Shown here in pieces: positions 49,252 to 57,922 of a stretch of DNA of 64,000 nt. Within the stretch, counting starts at the first letter, position 1. The number at the start of each line of letters is the position of its first letter. The translations under genes were made by a program, and so were the position numbers. The notes below the pieces were generated by a model. It was not told where the DNA came from. It saw only the letters and a program-made list of their open reading frames with translations, and made no database searches. Source of the DNA: Methanobacteriales archaeon HGW-Methanobacteriales-1 (GTDB taxonomy: Archaea; Methanobacteriota; Methanobacteria; Methanobacteriales; Methanobacteriaceae). The DNA lies in assembly GCA_002839705.1 (NCBI GenBank), contig PGYO01000001.1:186001-250000 (forward strand). The letters are read 5' to 3'.

Positions 49252-49325
49252 GAATTCACCTTATTTACATTAAAAACGGTACTAAATATCGATACTTAGA
49301 TCAAAAATAATATTAAACTGTGATA

Positions 49326-50405
49326 TTAGCTTTTTTTTTGATATAAATTAATCTGATTAATAGTAAACTCCATCATATCCATATTATTTGAGTAATATGA
49401 TTTATACCAATCAATGGTACTTTGCAAAGATTCATCAATAGAAAGCACGGGTTTCCAATTTAATAAAAACATAGCCTTATTGATATCTAATTTTAATAAT
49501 GTAGCCTCATGAAGATTATCTGTCTTTTTTATGGCATATGTTCCGCTTCCCCAAAAATCAATGATTTTGTTAACTAATTCTTCTACAGATATTATATTGC
49601 CCTCGGTTGGCCCAAAATTCCATGCTTCATTAAACTTATCTCCTTGTTTCATCATGTGAATAGCTAATTTCAAATAACCATTAAGTGCATCTAAAACATG
49701 CTGCCATGGTCTAAGTGATCTTGGAGATCTTATAATAATTTCTTTATTTTCAACTAAAGACATTATACAATCAGGTAAAAGCCTATCTTCAGCCCAATCT
49801 CCACCACCAATTACATTTCCCGCCCTTACAGATGCTAAAGATACTTTATGAGTACTATAATTATCTTTATTAAAAAAAGAGTCCCTATAAGCTGCAGTTA
49901 CCAATTCAGAACAACCTTTACTGGAACTATATGGGTCATGACCACCCATAGGATCATTCTCCCTGTAACCATAATTCCATTCCTTATTTTCATAACACTT
50001 GTCACTTGTTATATTAATGATAGTTTTAATACTTTCTGTAGCCCTCACAGCTTCTAAAAGATTCACAGTACCCATTACATTAGTTTCATAAGTTTTAAGA
50101 GGTTCTAAATATGATTTCCTAACTAATGCTTGTGCTGCCATGTGAAAGACTATTTCTGGTTCATTGTATTCTATTGTATTTTTAAGAGAATTATAATCAC
50201 GAATATCCCCAGTTATGTGATTTATTTCATCTTTAAGCCCCAGTACTGAGAATATACTGGGCTTAGACGGGACATCCTCAGAATAACCGGTGATTTCAGC
50301 ACCAAGATTTTTGAGCCATAATGTTAACCATGACCCTTTAAAGCCAGTGTTTCCAGTTATAAGAACTTTTTTACCATTAAAATAATTTTTTAACTGATTA
50401 TTCAT
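49326..50405 (-). CDS. rfbG: CDP-glucose 4,6-dehydratase
   Basis: 359 aa short-chain dehydrogenase fold. LITGNTGFKGSWLTLWLKNL is the distinctive CDP-glucose dehydratase start with the NAD loop; the catalytic Y-x3-K is in YSSSKGCSEL, and NITSDKCYENKEWNYGYREN is typical. Produces CDP-4-keto-6-deoxyglucose from the RfbF product. Start overlaps the 3' end of the upstream cupin gene by 8 nt. Confidence 0.93.
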   Translation of the reverse strand: MNNQLKNYFNGKKVLITGNTGFKGSWLTLWLKNLGAEITGYSEDVPSKPSIFSVLGLKDEINHITGDIRDYNSLKNTIEYNEPEIVFHMAAQALVRKSYLEPLKTYETNVMGTVNLLEAVRATESIKTIINITSDKCYENKEWNYGYRENDPMGGHDPYSSSKGCSELVTAAYRDSFFNKDNYSTHKVSLASVRAGNVIGGGDWAEDRLLPDCIMSLVENKEIIIRSPRSLRPWQHVLDALNGYLKLAIHMMKQGDKFNEAWNFGPTEGNIISVEELVNKIIDFWGSGTYAIKKTDNLHEATLLKLDINKAMFLLNWKPVLSIDESLQSTIDWYKSYYSNNMDMMEFTINQINLYQKKS

Positions 50406-50898
50406 GCTTTATCATCCAGTCATAAGGTATGTCCTCAGTAAATGGATCTTTTCTAAATATTTCTTTTGGATCGTGGGCAATGGAAGAAAAATTAGCGACT
50501 ATAGCTTTTTTCTCACCAATTCCTTTGAAACCATTCCATATATGAGGTGGTATTTTTATCAGCATATAATTTTCTTCACCAACAAAAATTTCCATTATAT
50601 TTCCTTGTGTTTCAGAATCTTTTCGCTCGTCGTACAATACTAACTTAATCATACCGTCAATTACCGCGTAATTTAATGTCATTAATGTATGTAAATGCCA
50701 TCCTTTCACAACTTGAGGATGAACTGTCGAAAAATAAATCTCTCCAAAAGTTTTGAAGAATTCATCATCATTACGGAGCATGTGATATATTGTTCCTCTC
50801 TCGTCAGGTATTTTCCTCAACTTTTTTATTTCAATATCTGAAATATAATCTCCTTTAACTCCATCCAAATCCATAAGCTTATTATTTTTATAAATCAT
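50398..50898 (-). CDS. Cupin sugar 3,5-epimerase-like protein (RmlC family)
   Basis: 166 aa from the ATG at 50898, after CCGTGATAAAT; a GTG at 50907 is less likely. RmlC-type cupin: IPDERGTIYHMLR, VVKGWHLHTLMTLNYAVIDG, IKIPPHIWNGFKGIG. The family epimerises 4-keto-6-deoxy sugars at C3 or C5. Between the NAD epimerase and rfbG, it probably acts on the CDP-4-keto sugar. Overlaps both neighbours. Confidence 0.87.
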   Translation of the reverse strand: MIYKNNKLMDLDGVKGDYISDIEIKKLRKIPDERGTIYHMLRNDDEFFKTFGEIYFSTVHPQVVKGWHLHTLMTLNYAVIDGMIKLVLYDERKDSETQGNIMEIFVGEENYMLIKIPPHIWNGFKGIGEKKAIVANFSSIAHDPKEIFRKDPFTEDIPYDWMIKHE

Positions 50899-51811
50899 AT
50901 TTATCACGGTAGTATTTTATGGTTTCTGAAAGTCCTTGATGAATTGAAAAGCTTGGAGACCAGTCCAGCAATTCTTTGGTTTTATTAATATCCGAATAGA
51001 TAACACTGGGCTCTTCAAATAGGCTTCCCCATCTTTTATCTATTTCACAACCACTTAACTCTTCTATTATAGACACTATATCTCTAATACTATAAGGGAA
51101 TCCTCCACCAATATTAAATGTGTTATATTCATCGAAATTATTGATTAGTTCTACTGTTTTTAGATATGCATTGGCTATATCCATAACATATACAAAATCC
51201 AGCTTTTGCAAGCCCTGGGATAATTTAACACTATTATTTTTTAGAGCATTAATTATCAAATAGGGAATAATTTTCATTTCGTCATCCCGTGGCCCGTAAG
51301 GTGAAAATAGTCTTAAAGTAGCGGATTTGATATCATTATGAAAAGAATAAGTTTTTAAAATATTTTCGAATGAACCTTTGGTGGCAGAATATAAGTTACT
51401 AGGAATAATTTTTGAATTTTCATTGAGTGGAATTGGATTTTTTGCATATTCCGAAAAAGTTCCAGTATTAATGAAAAAATCAAGGTTATTTTCAGTAGCC
51501 AGATCAAGCAACTTACTCGGAAATTCTACATTAGACTGAATTAAAGGTGAAATATCATTAATAGAATGTTTTTTTGTATAATAAGTAGCTAAATGTAAAA
51601 TGCCGTCAATATCCTCATCTTTGAATGCGTCTTGCAAAGGAATTTTATCAATATCATAAGTTCTAATATCTTCTAAAAAGTTGTTAATTCGCCAGATATC
51701 AGAAAAACTTCTTTTAATCAAAATAACTTCATTTTTATTATTCAGAAGGCTTTCAATCACATGACTACCAATAAAACCTGTGCCACCAGTTATCATGACA
51801 GTTTTAGTCAT
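50888..51811 (-). CDS. NAD-dependent sugar epimerase/reductase
   Basis: 307 aa extended short-chain dehydrogenase. NAD loop ITGGTGFIGSHVIESLL; catalytic Y-x3-K in LYSATKGSFEN; sugar-site FSPYGPRDDEMKIIPY. In this order it is expected to reduce the 4-keto group or epimerise the CDP-sugar. Its start overlaps the rfbF end by 8 nt and its end overlaps the cupin gene. Confidence 0.88.
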   Translation of the reverse strand: MTKTVMITGGTGFIGSHVIESLLNNKNEVILIKRSFSDIWRINNFLEDIRTYDIDKIPLQDAFKDEDIDGILHLATYYTKKHSINDISPLIQSNVEFPSKLLDLATENNLDFFINTGTFSEYAKNPIPLNENSKIIPSNLYSATKGSFENILKTYSFHNDIKSATLRLFSPYGPRDDEMKIIPYLIINALKNNSVKLSQGLQKLDFVYVMDIANAYLKTVELINNFDEYNTFNIGGGFPYSIRDIVSIIEELSGCEIDKRWGSLFEEPSVIYSDINKTKELLDWSPSFSIHQGLSETIKYYRDKYDL

Positions 51812-52580
51812 TCCACACCCTCCAAAGTGCTTTTTTTGAATTCCAAAGGGATTCTAGCTCTATCTTATCTCTTAAAGTATCCATGGGCTTCCAAAAACCA
51901 TGATGTTGGTAAGACATGAGCTGATTATCATTTGCTAGATTTTCAAGAGGTTCTCTTTCCCAGTAAGTATGATCTCCATCAATATAATCAAATATAGATG
52001 GTTCCAAAACAAAAAAGCCACCATTAATCCATGAACCATCACCTTTTGGTTTTTCATGGAAATTTAATACACTACCCTCTTTACTAATATCTAATGCACC
52101 GAATCTCCCTAAAGGTTGTACTGATGTCAAAGTAGCATTTTTTTCATGGCTTTTATGGAATGCCAGCAACTTTTTAATATTGATATCTCCTAGACCATCT
52201 CCATAGGTCAACATGAATGTTTCATCATTAACATAGTTTTTAATTCGTTTAATTCGACCACCAGTCATAGTATTCTCGCCAGTATTCACCAGGGTTATTT
52301 TCCAAGGTTCTACTTTAGAATCATGAATTTCGACCTGATTTTTCCCTAGATTTATAGTTAAATCAGATTGATGAATAAAATAATTAGCAAAATACTCTTT
52401 TATCATGTAACCTTTATACCCAAGACATATCACAAAATCATTGAATCCATAATGAGAATATATCTTCATTATATGCCATAGCATAGGTTTTTCTCCTATT
52501 TCAACCATGGGTTTCGGTTTAATATCTGTTTCTTCACTTAAACGAGTACCAAACCCGCCTGCTAGAATTACAATCTTCAT
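51804..52580 (-). CDS. rfbF: Glucose-1-phosphate cytidylyltransferase
   Basis: 258 aa from the ATG at 52580 after AAAGGTGTGTCA (a GTG at 52586 is inside this site). VILAGGFGTRLSEETDIKPK, PMVEIGEKPMLWHIM, then GRFGALDI and NGGFFVLEP mark the CDP-glucose pyrophosphorylase branch. First enzyme of the CDP-deoxysugar route and first gene of the leftward operon. Divergent from the radical SAM gene. Confidence 0.94.
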   Translation of the reverse strand: MKIVILAGGFGTRLSEETDIKPKPMVEIGEKPMLWHIMKIYSHYGFNDFVICLGYKGYMIKEYFANYFIHQSDLTINLGKNQVEIHDSKVEPWKITLVNTGENTMTGGRIKRIKNYVNDETFMLTYGDGLGDINIKKLLAFHKSHEKNATLTSVQPLGRFGALDISKEGSVLNFHEKPKGDGSWINGGFFVLEPSIFDYIDGDHTYWEREPLENLANDNQLMSYQHHGFWKPMDTLRDKIELESLWNSKKALWRVWND

Positions 52581-52652
52581 TGACACACCTTTAATTAATA
52601 TATCTTATATCTATAAAAAACATTTATAAGTTTATTCATAAATAATAAGATC

Positions 52653-54005
52653 ATGGATCAGAAAAAAATAGCTTTAGTCTATCCTTCTTATGTTTCTTTC
52701 ACTAGTAAAAAGAGTCTTGAAGGAACCTGGATACATCATGGTATTAGTTCAATTATTTCTTATGCCAATAAGATGGGTCAAAAAGTTGATTTGATAGATT
52801 TAAGGCAATTATCTAATTGGACAGAATTTGAGAATGCTATTGTCCATTATGATATTGTGGGTTATAGTATACTTTCACAGGATTTAGAAATGGCTTTAAA
52901 GTCTATTAAAATAAATAAAGCTGTAAACCCTGATGCTAAAATAGTGGTTGGGGGAGTACATGTAACCGTCGATCCAGAAGAATTTATTAAAAAAGATTAT
53001 ATTGATTTTATTATAATTGGAGAAGGAGAAATAGCTTTTTCTAATATTATAACTGATTTAATGCATAATATCATCCCCAACAGAATTATTGAAGGCCAAA
53101 GACTAGATTTAGAGGAAATACCTTTTATTAAACGAGATTTATGGCCTGAGGAGATGGCTACTGAATTTCATGGTTTGGATGAACCTTTTTTTACATTAAT
53201 TGGTAGTAGGGCATGTATTTATAACTGTAGCTTTTGTCAACCTTGCACTAGAAAGATGTTTGGAAAAAAAGAGCGAATTCGTTCCCCAGGAAACCTTGTT
53301 GATGAAATTATTTATCTAAAAAAGAACTACAACTTAAAATCTTTCTTTATATTGGATGATAACGCATTTCAAAATAGAAAATGGCTTGAGGGCTTCATTG
53401 AAAAATTTGAAGAGAGTGGAATTGATTCTAGATTTATGATGTCTGGAAGAAGTGATAACATATATAAAAATAGGGATTTACTTCCAAATCTTAGAGAATT
53501 AGGCTTAAGCTATGTTTTTGTTGGTTTTGAGTCAGGTTCTCAGAAAATTTTAAAATATATTAAAAAAGGAACAACTGTCGAAATTAATGAAAAGGCTGCA
53601 GAAGAATTACAAAAAAATGGAATTGGTGTTTATGCTAATGTAATGTTTGGGTTTCCAATTGAAACTAAAGAAGATATAAAATTAACGGTGAAAATGATAA
53701 AAAAAATGAAACCAACTATTTTAAGCCCAACAACCTACACCCCATATCCTGGAAATTATTTATCTGATGAATATGAAAAAAAGGGATTGATATTTCAGAA
53801 TCTAGGTAATTTTACACGGTATCCAGATAGACCCAAGATAAAAGGAGTAAAATATCTTTATATCAACTGGACTATTTTTAAACTTCAGTTATATTTAGCA
53901 GATAGCTATTCAGATAAATTTAAAAAGCTAATTTTTTACTCTTATCTTCATTTAAATATAATAAAATTCTATTTATTAAATTATTTGAGGATTAATATAA
54001 ATTAA
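52653..54005 (+). CDS. B12-binding-domain radical SAM protein
   Basis: 450 aa. Residues 1-150 form a cobalamin-binding-like domain (VVGGVHVTVDPEEF, IGEGEIAFSNI); the 4Fe-4S motif C-x3-C-x2-C is SRACIYNCSFC near residue 190, followed by the TIM-barrel (FFILDDNAFQNRKW, MFGFPIETKEDI). Members methylate or rearrange unactivated carbons in lipids, peptides or sugars. The glycan context hints at methylating a sugar or lipid, unproven. Possible hydrophobic C-terminal helix. Confidence 0.88.
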   Translation: MDQKKIALVYPSYVSFTSKKSLEGTWIHHGISSIISYANKMGQKVDLIDLRQLSNWTEFENAIVHYDIVGYSILSQDLEMALKSIKINKAVNPDAKIVVGGVHVTVDPEEFIKKDYIDFIIIGEGEIAFSNIITDLMHNIIPNRIIEGQRLDLEEIPFIKRDLWPEEMATEFHGLDEPFFTLIGSRACIYNCSFCQPCTRKMFGKKERIRSPGNLVDEIIYLKKNYNLKSFFILDDNAFQNRKWLEGFIEKFEESGIDSRFMMSGRSDNIYKNRDLLPNLRELGLSYVFVGFESGSQKILKYIKKGTTVEINEKAAEELQKNGIGVYANVMFGFPIETKEDIKLTVKMIKKMKPTILSPTTYTPYPGNYLSDEYEKKGLIFQNLGNFTRYPDRPKIKGVKYLYINWTIFKLQLYLADSYSDKFKKLIFYSYLHLNIIKFYLLNYLRININ

Positions 54006-54076
54006 ATTATTTCATTTTGAAATCGGTGGTTTTATAGATCCTAATTATTAATTTAAATTTTTTTTGGAATGAAAAT

Positions 54077-55057
54077 TCAGGGCTTCCATTTGTAAATGAA
54101 CAATTTTTCTAAATCTTCAAATGGAACATTTTTTTTTATAGTTTTATATTTATTCATGAAGTGTCTAATCTCTTTGTAGGCATCCCATTTAGCTTTTAAT
54201 ATGATCGTCTTTCTTCTTACTAAGTTTATACTAATTTGGGCTACTTCAGAAGCAAATAATAGCGGAAATTTTTTAATAATATATCTTTTTGGAAGATTTT
54301 TGAATATGGTCCAAGTTGAATTTCTCCAGGTATGATATATAGTGAAATCGCTTAATGGTTCATTAGTACCCCCTCTATAATGATACATAACTGCCTTTGG
54401 GCAGTAGTAAGATTTCCAACCCGCTCTGCGAAGTCTTAATGCTAAGTCTGTATCTTCACAATATGCAAAAAAATCTTCATCAAAATATGTATTTTCATAT
54501 TCCACATCGGATAATGCTTTTTTTTTATAAAGACAACCTGCAGGAGAAGATCCCATTATTTCTTCTTCATTTTCATACTTATCCAAACTTTCATAAGCTC
54601 CTCTTTTAAAAGCTAATCCATTGATAGAATATTCAATTCCAACCACATCAATAAGGCTAGTATTTTGACCCCATATAATTTTTGACTGTATGCTACCTGC
54701 TTCAGGATGTTTTTTTGACATTAAAATTAGTTTTTCTAAAAAATCTTCTTTAATTTCAGTGTCATTGTTTAAACAAACAATAAACTCGCATTCAGAGTCT
54801 TTAAAACTCTCGTTTATCCCCTGGTTGTTTGCTTTAGCAAAACCATAGTTTTCAGGGTTTTTAATAATTTTGATTTTACCCGATTTCAGTTCATTATAAT
54901 AATTTTGATTAATATAATCAATAGAATCATTATTTGGTGAATTGTCTACAAATATTATCCTAAAACTTGAATAAGTCTGATTGAAAAGAGAAATAAAGTA
55001 TTTTTCTAAAAATTTCTTGCCATTATAATCCGGGGTGATAATATAAGTCTCTACCAT
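54077..55057 (-). CDS. Family 2 glycosyltransferase (rhamnosyl/galactofuranosyl type)
   Basis: 326 aa. PDYNGKKFLEKYFISLFNQ, IIFVDNSPNNDS, VCLNNDTEIKEDFLE (metal motif), and YFDEDFFAYCEDTDLALRLR with the ED-x-D-L acceptor block near 195. This is the rhamnosyltransferase-like GT2 branch. Follows a GT4 gene on the same strand by 12 nt, forming a pair that extends a surface glycan. Confidence 0.9.
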   Translation of the reverse strand: MVETYIITPDYNGKKFLEKYFISLFNQTYSSFRIIFVDNSPNNDSIDYINQNYYNELKSGKIKIIKNPENYGFAKANNQGINESFKDSECEFIVCLNNDTEIKEDFLEKLILMSKKHPEAGSIQSKIIWGQNTSLIDVVGIEYSINGLAFKRGAYESLDKYENEEEIMGSSPAGCLYKKKALSDVEYENTYFDEDFFAYCEDTDLALRLRRAGWKSYYCPKAVMYHYRGGTNEPLSDFTIYHTWRNSTWTIFKNLPKRYIIKKFPLLFASEVAQISINLVRRKTIILKAKWDAYKEIRHFMNKYKTIKKNVPFEDLEKLFIYKWKP

Positions 55058-55069
55058 TCAAATACTTCC

Positions 55070-56194
55070 TTAAATATGATTATAAATATTTAAAATGTCT
55101 TTAACAATTTTATCCCAGATGAAACTCTTTTCTACAATTTTTCGCCCATTTTCTCCTAAATTATTTCTTTTTAATGGATTTTTTAATATAGAATCTATTA
55201 CAACTTCTAATTTTTCTAAATCAAATGGTTCAACCAAATAACCATTCACTCCATTTTCAACAACCTCTATCACACCACCTGAAGCATAGGCCACAACAGG
55301 AATCCCACATGCATTAGCCTCTGCTAATACCATTCCAAAACCTTCTCGGGTAGAAGGTAAGACTAACACATTAGATTTTTTCATTTCACCCATCAGTTCG
55401 TTATAATCTAAATTATCCAAAAATTGAATATTATCTCGAAGATCATATTCTTTAGTCATTGAAATTAAATTTTCTTTCTCAACACCATTTCCAACTATCA
55501 GTAAATTAATATCTGAAATTTCTTTTTTCAGAGATTTAACAACTTTCAATAAATGATCAACATGTTTATGTGGTGCTAGTCTGCCTACGAAGATTATAGT
55601 ATTTTCATATTTCTCATTAACTTTAACAGAATCTATTAATTCCAAATCCACACCAGCGTAAACCACAGAAACTCTATTTTTCTGGACCCCATAATATTTA
55701 ACCAGAGATTTTTTAGTTTCATTACTTACAGTAATTATTTTATCATATGGGAATCTAACCAAAATTTTTTCAGCCAAAGCAGCAATTTTAGATGATTGGA
55801 TCCATTGATCATCATCTTCAGTGCTCACATCATATATTGTTCCAATAATTGGGGTTTTTTTCAATTTAGCACCAAAAAAAGCAGGTATAAGTGGAGAATA
55901 AGCTTGAGCATCAATTATATCATAATTATGGGTCATAATCCACTTAAATACTGCAAATATGAAATTTATAAAATTTGATGAACTTCTGTGAGGAGGTTTA
56001 TCAATGATAGGGCCAATATGATGAACATTGATTCCTTCAATTTCTTCTTGATTGGTTACACCTGCTATTTTCATACAAATAACATCAACTTGATGGCCTT
56101 TTTTCACCAGACGTTTGGCAATTTCATAATAACGCCTTTCGCCACCGCCGTGATAGTGAGGAATAAAAAAATCACATACTATACATATTTTCAT
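55070..56194 (-). CDS. GT4-type glycosyltransferase
   Basis: 374 aa GT-B enzyme. IPHYHGGGERRYYEIAKRLV at the start, IIFVGRLAPHKHVDHLLKVV, and the E-x7-E donor motif within REGFGMVLAEANACGIPVVA near residue 272. Transcribed with the downstream GT2. Donor unknown, possibly a hexose. Confidence 0.9.
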   Translation of the reverse strand: MKICIVCDFFIPHYHGGGERRYYEIAKRLVKKGHQVDVICMKIAGVTNQEEIEGINVHHIGPIIDKPPHRSSSNFINFIFAVFKWIMTHNYDIIDAQAYSPLIPAFFGAKLKKTPIIGTIYDVSTEDDDQWIQSSKIAALAEKILVRFPYDKIITVSNETKKSLVKYYGVQKNRVSVVYAGVDLELIDSVKVNEKYENTIIFVGRLAPHKHVDHLLKVVKSLKKEISDINLLIVGNGVEKENLISMTKEYDLRDNIQFLDNLDYNELMGEMKKSNVLVLPSTREGFGMVLAEANACGIPVVAYASGGVIEVVENGVNGYLVEPFDLEKLEVVIDSILKNPLKRNNLGENGRKIVEKSFIWDKIVKDILNIYNHI

Positions 56195-56301
56195 AATCGT
56201 CCTCTTTATTTATTGATTTGAATATTTTAGTAGTAATTAGATTTAATTAGATTTAAATTTATATTTATTTAAGAAATTTTATTTAAATTAGAGTGATAAA
56301 C

Positions 56302-57528
56302 ATGAATTATAACCCTTCTGAATCATTAACTCCTCAAAAAGAAGCAATATCTCTAATAAATTATTATTTTAAAAAAGAGCGCCAAAATGATCGTAATGCG
56401 CGAGATCAGGTCAAGAAAAGATTTTTAAAATATCTAATAAAAACTGAGGATGGTTCATATACTCTAAAATCTGATGAAGTTAATAGTGATTCTGAAACCA
56501 TGCATACAAATAAAGGAGCCATCACAGAATCTCTGGAAAAATTTGTAAAACCATCTAACCTGAATAATAAGAACAATATTAAAGTTTTAGATACATGCAG
56601 TGGTTTTGGTTATAATTCAGCCACATTAATCGATTATTTAGGGGCTGATTCAAATACTGATATTGATTTAAGCTTAGATTTGATTGAAATTTCCATTGAA
56701 ACTCTTGCGGGAGGATTATTAGTACCAGTTCCTTTAGCAACACACAATATAGTTAAAAAAGCCATTGAGGAAAAATTAATTAAAGAAAATTATGCTAAAT
56801 TCAGCTTTGAAAATGGGACGATCCCAAAAAATATTCAATTTAATATTTATTCTAAAGATGCACGGGAAGTAGTCCAAAATCTTGATTCAGATTATTATGA
56901 TGCTATCTTTCTAGACCCATTCAGCCCTTCAAAGGCTCCGGAACTATACACGGTTGAATTTTTCAAAGAATTAAAACGAATTATAAAAAATGATGGTGTT
57001 CTAGCCACATACACCTCTGCCGCCCCGGTCAGAAGTGCCTTGGTCGAAGCAGGGTTTCATATTGGTGAAGGCCCTATTTTTGGCCGTAAATCAGGGGGAA
57101 CAATTGCTTCTCTTTCTTTAAGTAATATTAAAAAAGACATTTCCCTTGCTGATGAGAGAATGATTGCTCTTTCAGATGTGGGTATTCCTTTTAGAGATCC
57201 TTTTTTAGATTTATCTGATGTTGAAATCTTTAAAAATCGTTCAACTGCTAGAAAAAATGCTAGAGGAACATATAAATTTTCTTCGGCAGCTAAAGCACCT
57301 ATTTTTCTTGGTAAAGAAATTGAAATGGATAGATGGGGCCGCAAAGTTATAAGAAATATTAATCAGCTACATATTGATGATTTAAAATCGAAAAATGCGT
57401 TATATTTGGTTTGCTGTCAAAATGAATCATGTTATTGTGGTTGTAATATTAATAGAATATCTAATTCTAGAGATAGAATAAAAAAAATGTCTGAACGGCT
57501 TTCTAATCTAAGGAAGACACAAGAATAG
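56302..57528 (+). CDS. MnmC-like methyltransferase with cysteine-rich C-terminus
   Basis: 408 aa from the ATG at 56302 after GAGTGATAAAC (GTG at 56293 is less likely). SAM fold: VLDTCSGFGYNSATLIDYLG, then DAIFLDPFSPSKAPELYTVE, the MnmC-type signature near residue 218. The C-terminal 130 residues are unlike bacterial MnmC and end with LVCCQNESCYCGCNINRI, five Cys in a tight cluster, possibly a metal site. Bacterial MnmC acts on wobble uridine in tRNA; archaeal targets are unknown. tgtA, another tRNA modification gene, follows. Confidence 0.8.
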   Translation: MNYNPSESLTPQKEAISLINYYFKKERQNDRNARDQVKKRFLKYLIKTEDGSYTLKSDEVNSDSETMHTNKGAITESLEKFVKPSNLNNKNNIKVLDTCSGFGYNSATLIDYLGADSNTDIDLSLDLIEISIETLAGGLLVPVPLATHNIVKKAIEEKLIKENYAKFSFENGTIPKNIQFNIYSKDAREVVQNLDSDYYDAIFLDPFSPSKAPELYTVEFFKELKRIIKNDGVLATYTSAAPVRSALVEAGFHIGEGPIFGRKSGGTIASLSLSNIKKDISLADERMIALSDVGIPFRDPFLDLSDVEIFKNRSTARKNARGTYKFSSAAKAPIFLGKEIEMDRWGRKVIRNINQLHIDDLKSKNALYLVCCQNESCYCGCNINRISNSRDRIKKMSERLSNLRKTQE

Positions 57529-57922
57529 TTCATTTTAAGGATATAAATATTATATTGTTCATGAGTATGAATATTGTTCTGAAATGGAAGAATTGTGCTT
57601 AAAATTGGCTATTGACTTCTATATTGAATATTTAGCTCAAGTATCAAGAAAAATTTAAATAGTATTAATATTAATTTCACTATGTATTAGTATGATTACT
57701 AATATGATATGGAACTGGGGGACTTCTAAATCTACATAAAAAATAGTATTTTTACTTTACTAGCAATCAACTTTAATATCTATAAAATTCTGATAAGTTT
57801 TATAAAGAAATATTTGAATCTTTTTTTCTTATTAAGATTGCAACTATATTAACTGAATAAATTTATAATAATCGTAGATTCACATCCATATAGAGGATCT
57901 TCCATAAAAAGGAGACAGATAA
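57529..57922. other. Intergenic interval before tgtA
   Basis: About 390 nt. Holds only a 24-codon frame without ribosome site (57584-57658), judged not a gene, and TATA-like stretches near 57845-57870 for tgtA. GGAGACAG precedes the tgtA ATG. Otherwise nothing recognised. Confidence 0.4.

Noticed and set aside
57584-57658. Small gene (24 codons) after the MnmC-like gene
   Set aside because: No ribosome site before the ATG, no promoter, very short, and no conserved feature.
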